The notes below the pieces were generated by a model. That model was not told the origin of the DNA, did no database searches, and saw only the letters and a program-made list of their open reading frames with translations. The position numbers and the translations under genes are program-made. 64,000 nucleotides of DNA, taken from assembly GCA_022605405.1 (NCBI GenBank), contig JABYQQ010000004.1, forward strand, positions 1-64,000. The letters are read 5' to 3'. Shown in pieces: positions 57,388-64,000 of the stretch (within the stretch, counting starts at the first letter, position 1; every line of letters begins with the position of its first letter). The DNA is from Earliella scabrosa (lineage: Eukaryota > Basidiomycota > Agaricomycetes > Polyporales > Polyporaceae).

Positions 57388-58725
57388 CGGGTCCTGCTGG
57401 CGGTCGAAAGAGTATACAGAGAGTGAGAGAGTCGGAGCGAGGGAGGGAATGTGCGTTGGGAGGGAGAGTGGATGAAACAAAGATCAGGGCGACTGCGAGG
57501 AGACCGTCGCGGCGCGCGCGGATACAGCATCGAACCCTAACCCCAGCGCCCTCTTAACCTCCATCTTGCATTACCCGATATCGTCGCTTCCGTCCCCCAT
57601 CGTCGTGGTTGCAGTGAATTGTACATAAACAACGACAACTTGCTGCTATCGTGACAAAGATCGCTGGCCGTTCAAGCACGCGCATCGATGACACAAGGCG
57701 TGTTCCATTCGCGCGACAACGCATCAGCGCACTGCGATGCGTCGCCCGCTACGACTGCTGACTATCATTGGACGTGCTACTACTGTCTACCGTATGCATG
57801 TGCGTATCGAACCGGGAGAGGAGATGCGGAGGCCAATTGCATGGGTCGATGAAGACTGAAAACGGGGATTGATGCGATGCAAGAGACGGAGACAGATGTG
57901 GGAGAGCAAGCCGGTAACGTAGTGGTGTGTACAAGCGTGCGAGAGATGAGGAGAGCGAGAGCCAGAGGACAGTAGTGGAGAGATGTGTACGCTATGAGCC
58001 CCAGAATGCACCAAAAACCCAGATCATGATAGACAGAGAGGGGGGAAACCGAAACGAATAAAGATAAGGATGCATATTGCGCGTGTGTCGGTGCGTGTCG
58101 TGATGAGTGCAAAATGGCGGAGTAGCGGGCAAGGTCGAAAGGCCGCGCGGTCGAGGGAGCATGACACCAACGTCGAGCGATGAGTGGTAGCCGTGCGCGG
58201 TACGCTCGGGCAACTGAGCAGCCCCGCGTTCCGGCCACCAAGTCGCCCCACAGGTGCCGTTATCCATCGAGCTTGCAGTCCAAAGATCCGGTCACAGGCT
58301 TGCAACCGCCGCCACCCCAGATCCTGCGCATCGCCGGTGTGGGGGTGTGTCTGATCGGAGACACGAAAGCGTGCGTGCTCGATAGTGCGAGATGGCGGTG
58401 CAAAGCCGCGAGGGCAAGGGCGGAGAGGGTAAGGCGGATCCCATTCATGATTGGGCTGTCGAGGGCCTTTCCGTAGAACGGGACGGACGACAGGCGGATC
58501 AACGACCGTGGGGGGAGCTCGTCCACCGTCGGGCGTCGGAACCCCAACGGCCGGAGCTTCCTGGTAGGCGTTCTGCGTTCGTCTTCATCTTCGTCTTCGA
58601 GCGTGCGTCGAGTATGGACTAGCGGGTGCGCGTTCGCTGTTCTCCGTGCACTGTGAATGATTGCGAGAGAGAGAGAGAGAGAGAGACAGCCGGACGCCAG
58701 GTCCGCCCAACCAATCGCCACCCGT
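57388..58725. other. 1.3 kb intergenic region
   Basis: The first part is the coronin promoter, with a CT-rich sense-strand stretch. A (GA)n run of about 20 bp lies at 58667-58686. No convincing gene was found on either strand. Confidence 0.5.
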
Positions 58726-61009
58726 TCACGAGACATCCATCGGCTCGTCGCCCTCGCCCTCCGCGCCTCTAACCCGTCCCAAATCGAGATCCACCTCCCC
58801 CGCCTCCGTCTGCGCCCTCGTATACAGCTCCTCCCGCTTATTCTCGTCCGCCGTCAAATTCGCCAGCACGAGGAGCGCCTCCGCCAACAGCGGCGACACA
58901 TCCTCCATCACCGCTCCCGATGCCGCTGCCCCCGAGCTCTGCAACGCGCTCAAATGCACGGGCACCTGACCCTTGGCCCGCTCAAAGAACGAGATGGCCA
59001 TCGCCAAGCCCTCCCTCGCCTCCTCCGCCTCCGCCGAGTGCAAGATCTCCGTATCCCCCGCCTCGAGCGCGGCCTCCATCTCCTCGACGGGCGCAGAACC
59101 CATGACGAGCCAGCACCGGCCGCGGGCACAGAGAATCGGCCCGCGCCACGCGTCCATGTCCGCCTCGTTCTTCATCTGATTGAAGACCGAGTCCGCCCAC
59201 GACGCCCAATAGTGCCTCTGCGTGCCCGACGAGAGCCGCTCCGCGACGCCGAGGACCTCCGAGGCGATCGTGAAGAGCTCCTTGGGCCGCGAGAAGGTGA
59301 CGAGCGGGTCGCCGGGCGCGGAGGACTGCGCGTACGGCGAAGCGTAGTGTGACGGGGGTGCGTACGTGGACGAGAAGTATCCGGACGTCTGCGAAGGCGA
59401 CGAGGAGGTGCCGGGGGTGTGGATGAAGGACGGATTGTGCGAGTGCGAGTAGTGCGGGTGGGGCATGTGGAAGATGCCGCGCGAGAACTGGTCCATGGCG
59501 AGGACCATGATGTCGTGCGCGGAGGCCGAGTAGAGAGACATACGCCGTGTCACGGGAGGGCGGAATTGCGCGATAGCGTGGAAGGGCGAGGAGGGCGGCC
59601 AATGGGGTTCGGAGATGGAGAAAGGCGAGCCGGAGGGGTAGTAGCAATAGTCGTTCTGCGAGGCCGAGGAGGCCTCGGCTTGCTCCTTAGCCATCTTCAT
59701 GTTGTACGACACCTTCTCGTCTGCAAGGCAGACGAGGGTGCGGCCCCAGACGATGGCCATGCGCCAGTCCTCGGCGTTGTCGAGATTGTTCCCGCCGATG
59801 CGACTGGGAAGGTTCTCACCCGTCTCGAAGACATCAAGGGCGGCGAGCCAATAGGTGGAAGGGGCGTCAGGTTCGCCGGGGAGGACGATGGACGAATCCT
59901 GGGCGACGAGGTTTCCCATGAGGAAGAGGGTGATGCCGAAGATGGCGTGGAAGGCGGTAGGGAGTTCAGCATGTCTGGGTGAAGAGGGTCAGCGTGAGAG
60001 GCGATGAGAGCGATGCGCACTATGCGCGCGAACGTACCGAGGAGACGGGGCCGTCGAGCGTCTGCGAGGGACCCAGTGCGGGGAGCCAGCAGAGTCGGCG
60101 TCTGTCCAATCGCGCGTGAGGCGTTCCTCAGTAGGCGTGATCGCATCGGGAGATCGGCTTGAGCGATGCACGTGTGGGTCGGTGTACACGGCGGACGGGT
60201 CGGGGTGGTCAATCAGGAAGCGGTGGCACTCGCGGATGACGGCGCGGAGGAGGGGCAGGGCCTCGGGCAGGTCGTCGGCTGGTCGAGAGCGGATGAGCAT
60301 GCGTCGCTCTCGAAGCGGAACGGACGAGCGCGGACGCCGGTCTGGGTCGCGGCGGGGCGGGCCCAGACAGGAAGAGATACGTGTACGCGGGCGGGGAGAA
60401 AGACGTACCATCGTAGCGATCTGCGGCTCTGGCGAAGAGCTCCTTGAGGTTCTCCCAGTCCTCGTAATCTGCTGAATGGACACCGAGCTTGGCCTTGGAG
60501 TGGTCGGAGGCGGCGGAGGGAGCGCGAGAGATGGAGATGGGAGACATTGATCTTAGACTTGGAGGAATGGGGATGTGGAGGTGTGCATTATAGAGGAGGT
60601 GGTCTGATAAAGGGGTGCTCGAGTCGTGGGCGGATCCGGAAGTCGGCGAGGGTGTGAACTCCGAGTCGGACGAAAAGTGGCCAGAGAGACGGCGTCGCTT
60701 GGAAGAGCCGGACGAGGTGCAGCTGCGGGCGTCCGCGTCGTCGTCGTCGGACTCGTCGTGGTCTGAGGGGGCGAGAGACCTGCGAGAGCTGGCAGCAGAG
60801 GGCGAGCAGGGGAGAAGATGGGAGGGGGAAGTCGAGCGGGAGGAAGAGGGAGCAGAGGCAGAGGAGCGCAAGAAGTCGGCGATGCGGTCGTGGGAGCGGA
60901 GTTCCTGATTCGGCCAAGGAGAGGGATTGGGGGGATCGGCGGCCCGAGCTTGGCGCTGCTTCCAGAGGCCGCGGGGTCGCTTGAGCGAAGGCGGCGAGGG
61001 CGGGGACAT
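58726..61009 (-). CDS. ETT1-like nuclear protein (enhancer of translation termination family)
   Basis: Three to four exons. The start MSPPSPPSLKRPRGLWKQRQ (61007-61009) resembles the KRPLGLGK-type start of the fungal ETT1 family. A long Ser-rich acidic region with SSGSSKRRRLSGHFSSD (a possible NLS) follows. The conserved helical region is YEDWENLKELFARAADRYDG, ALPLLRAVIRECHRFLIDH, TAFHAIFGITLFLMGNLVAQ and YWLAALDVFETGENLPSR. The TPR-like C-terminus contains ELFTIASEVLGVAERLSSGT, LAMAISFFERAKGQVPVHL and SPLLAEALLVLANLTADENK. It ends EPMDVS at 58726. Yeast Ett1 is nuclear and needed for correct stop-codon reading. The assignment rests on overall order and composition and is tentative. Confidence 0.55.
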
Positions 61010-63189
61010 GACCGCAAGCATCGAGGAGGGAGATGCGTGCGCAGAGAGACATACGAGGGCATGCGGACGAGGAGGAGGAGTATATAACGGCGGAAGGGGA
61101 CTCACAGCCAGACTGGCCGCTGAGGGCCGCTGCCTAGTCCAGGCCACATCTCCTCATCAGCCCGACCGAGCCCAGGTCTCGTCCGCAACAGTCCAGCCCT
61201 CCTCGCCCAATCCCCGCCCTCCTCCAATCCCAGTCCGCCTCCCTGCGCCTATCCATCTTCCTCCCCGACCTCTCATCTCCGCCCCCGCTCAACGCATGGC
61301 TCCCGTCCCAAGCCGAACTGCTTCCCCGGCGTTGCTGACGACGCATTACGTACCTTCTCATCTTGTCCTGACACAGCTGCCCAGTTCATCCGTCTCTCGC
61401 TGCGCTCTGCCCGACTCGCCCAGCGCGCAGGAGGAGAGGATGGAAGAGAGCGTCGGGACTGGGAGGAGGAAATGAAAGCGATTGGCCAGCCGAGCGAGCC
61501 TATCACAGCCCTGATCCCGATCCTCCAATCCCCATCCACAGCCACCGGTCAATTTCCTCCAATCACCATTCAACCTCGCGATTGGCTGCTTGAACACCGG
61601 TCGCTCGCTTAAGGCCACGCTGCGAGCTCGAGGACAGTCTCGACTCAACCTCAAGAAATGTGAGTACAAGCACAAGCTCACCATGTCTGGAACATTCAGC
61701 CAAGGGCGGGCGCGCTGCTGATCTCTGTCTGACAGCCACCCTCATCTGTCCATCCCACCGCATCTCCGTGAGCTCTCCGTCGAGCCGTCTAGACCGTCGC
61801 CTTCTCCATCTGCCAATCGCAAAACCCGTCCTCTTCCCACTCTGAGAACGCCCCGTCGTCGTCATCCTCTCGGCCTTTGTAAGCACCCAACAGACCTAGA
61901 CCACACATTCTCCAAATTCAGCATGATCGTATCATGACTCATGACTATTACTAGTACTTACCGAAGTTCCGACGTCCATACTGGTCACTGACTCTCAGAG
62001 AGATGATCAGACTGCGAGCTAAGAGCTTGTCTTCAGTGAACATGCGTCTCTTCTCTGTCGTTCGACGCCAAACGACTCCTCCCATCTCTCACCATCAACT
62101 TGAAACCTCACAACGATCAACGCAACCAGCTGGAACCAGGCTAGACCTCACATTCTCTCACCTTCCCCTCATTCTCAACACTTCCTTCACGCCGTCGATG
62201 TCTCTTCCCTTCGAACTGCAGAACTGACCTCTCCCCTGGAGCCTCTCGGTTGGCTGAGAGGCCACAATCTCGAGACGACTCTCTCCAACGAGGAGTGCAC
62301 GCTCGCGGCCTGTTATCGCACTCCGAGTCTCCTCCGAGGCCCTGGCGATCGCCGACAAGCTCTCCAGAACGTACGTAGGCCCAAGGTGTGGTAAGACTCG
62401 TGCTTATTCGCGACTGATAGGTCCGATCGTCCACAGGTCTCTGAAGCGAGACAGCCTCTGCACATTCTCGTGCTTCCAGTGTCCTCACTGCTCCTTGACA
62501 ATCGGCTCGAGTCGCCATTGTGGACTGCATCCTACTAACTCTGGCCGTTACGTAGTACCGTCTCACTGCGAGCGGTGTTCCAGCGCAATGCTGTTTTCGA
62601 ACATTTCACTCAGGGTACTAATAGGCGTGCTGAGCTCCGTGCTCTACTACGACCGATATCGCCAGCCTGCTGCCTCACGAACGGTCACCTTGACCAGTCA
62701 CCACGTCCAGGCCACCGCAGCCATCGGAAACTCCACCTGCCTCTCTCAACTCGGAGAGTCCGATGTAGACGTGTACGATATGCCCGGGTTGCATATTTGA
62801 GTCCGTCCAGTCCTGTATCATGATCATGTATGTGCGTCCGACGATTGAGGAACATGGGCTCCCCGCCGCGTGCACCGTGACATTCATACTTCTGCAAAAT
62901 GAAGGTACGCAACGGTGAGCTAGGAAGCTAGGACACTACGCAGCGGCAGTGCGAGGACGTGGAAGCGCGTTCGCCGGACGGCCAGAGGCTCCAAACTCCA
63001 ACCGAAGCTTTGAGATTGATCGCCTCGCGCTCTCTGCAACCTGAGGAGGTCAACGGCTCCACGACGTGAGCCAGCCAAGAGAACGCACACCTTCCCTCCG
63101 GGTCAAGGGAGTGTCAAGACATACCATCCGGAACTCCAGGGATGTGTCGAGCAGAATCGGATTATAACTTATATCGCAGCAACCGCACC
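61010..63189. other. 2.2 kb without a supported gene
   Basis: The first 100 bp contain a TATATA box on both strands near 61079, likely the ETT1-like gene promoter. Several isolated plus-strand frames occur (61297-61474, 62003-62227, 62495-62800), and splice-like signals at about 61658 and 61735. None joins into a recognisable protein. Some of this may be a non-coding transcript. Confidence 0.45.
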
Positions 63190-64000
63190 TCACTTTGACC
63201 TCCTCTTCCCGTTCCCCACCTTCTCCTTCCCTTGCTCCCCCTCCGCCGCTCCCTCCGCCTCCAGTCTCGGCACCTTCCACCGCCCCAACATCAAATTCGC
63301 CCTCAACACCAGCAAATCCCTCAACATCTGCATCGAGTCCCTCACCACATGCAACTTGCTCCCCCCGACCTCATGCCACTCGATCGGCACCTCCCGCACG
63401 GGCACGCCCAGCGCCTTCGCGCGCAGGAGCAGCTCGACGTCGAAGATCCACGTCGCGAGGTGCTGGTGCGGGAAGATCGCGCGCGCGGCGGGCCGGCTGA
63501 AGAGCTTGAACCCGCACTGCGTGTCCCGGATGTGGCCCACGCCGACGATGCAGAGGATGGTGTGCAGCCCATACATGAGCACGTTCCGCAGGAACGAGCG
63601 CTGCCACACCCCACTCCGTTAGTACCAGCAATTTACTGAACACCAGCGCACGCGCACCTTGACGACTGCCTCGGTCTTGACCAAGTGCGCTCTGCTCCCG
63701 ACGACGACCGCGGGCTCTCCCCCAGGCGCAATCTCGTCCATCGCCTCCCACAACTGCTCGAGGTCCTCAAAGCGGCTCGCCCCGTCCGCGTCGACCATGA
63801 GCAGCCGACGGCCGCGCGCATGAAGCATGCCATGGCGCACAGCCCCGCCCTTGCCCACATTCCGCTCCAGAACGACGACGCGGACGTCCGCCTGGGGGTT
63901 CTGCGCGCCAAGCTTGAGCGCAAGGTCCGCCGTGCCGTCGCGCGAGCCGTCGTCGACTACTAGCACCTCGTACGTCCGGGCCTTGCCCGCGCGCGTGCCC
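63190..64000 (-). CDS. ALG5: Dolichyl-phosphate beta-glucosyltransferase ALG5, C-terminal part
   Basis: The gene runs off the right edge, so the N-terminal membrane anchor is missing. Visible GT2-family motifs are VLVVDDGSRDGTADLAL, RVVVLERNVGKGGAVRHGML, the metal-binding DxD in LLMVDADGASRFEDLEQLW and VVGSRAHLVKTEAVVK. After a roughly 50-nt intron (63610-63659) come RNVLMYGLHTILCIVGVGHI, RDTQCGFKLFSRPAARAIFP, ATWIFDVELLLRAKALGVPV, then IEWHEVGGSKL and LRANLMLGRWKVP, with a short Lys-rich tail. Stop at 63190. The enzyme makes Glc-P-dolichol from UDP-glucose on the cytosolic face of the ER for N-glycan assembly. The WHEVGGSKL stretch is typical of ALG5. Confidence 0.93.

Noticed and set aside
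58657..59352. Plus-strand frame of 231 residues
   Set aside because: Antisense shadow of the ETT1-like C-terminal exon; Arg/His-rich composition is typical of GC-rich antisense frames.

Overview
The window is nuclear DNA of a filamentous basidiomycete, most likely an Agaricomycete (a polypore-type fungus is my inference). The evidence is GC-rich coding sequence broken by many 50-70 nt GT-AG introns, BTB, BAH/PHD-like, HET-domain and TKL-kinase genes typical of mushroom genomes, a Ty1/copia-type gag element, and housekeeping genes with fungal architecture (Abp1, coronin, ALG5, an SLC25 carrier).

Layout. 1-3.84 kb: the broken last exon of a small-protein paralog, then a satellite block. 3.88-5.56 kb: a PHD-like zinc-finger gene on the minus strand. 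5.56-9.23 kb: no confident gene, one tRNA-like relic. 9.2-15.2 kb: two degenerate paralogs, an intact TKL-type kinase and two GC-rich minisatellite blocks. 15.3-28.6 kb: two large adjacent minus-strand genes of no family I recognise. One reconstructs cleanly to about 1,089 aa in 7 exons. The other reconstructs to about 1,956 aa in 19 exons and carries a ParB/sulfiredoxin-like domain. A gag-only LTR element (identical 220-bp LTRs, AGGGG target duplication) sits inside exon 15 of the larger gene. 28.6-34.3 kb: hairpin repeats, a small spliced gene and four tandem paralogs of a 180-205 aa protein family. 34.3-43.5 kb: a decayed Kap121/importin-beta-3 pseudogene and two BTB-type genes. 43.5-64 kb: dense core genes (SLC25 carrier, Abp1, FAD oxidoreductase, ketopantoate reductase-like protein, HET protein, coronin, an ETT1-like protein, ALG5).

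The left two thirds look like accessory, repeat-rich, fast-evolving DNA and the right third like a conserved chromosome arm. The best candidate for an undescribed system is the 15-34 kb block. It holds the two giant genes, the small-protein cluster, three clusters of three 31-bp palindromes, and a shared intron motif that recurs in many of the introns and in several intergenic places. Function is unknown throughout that block. Exon boundaries are my own predictions by splice sites and reading frame and may be off by a few bases.
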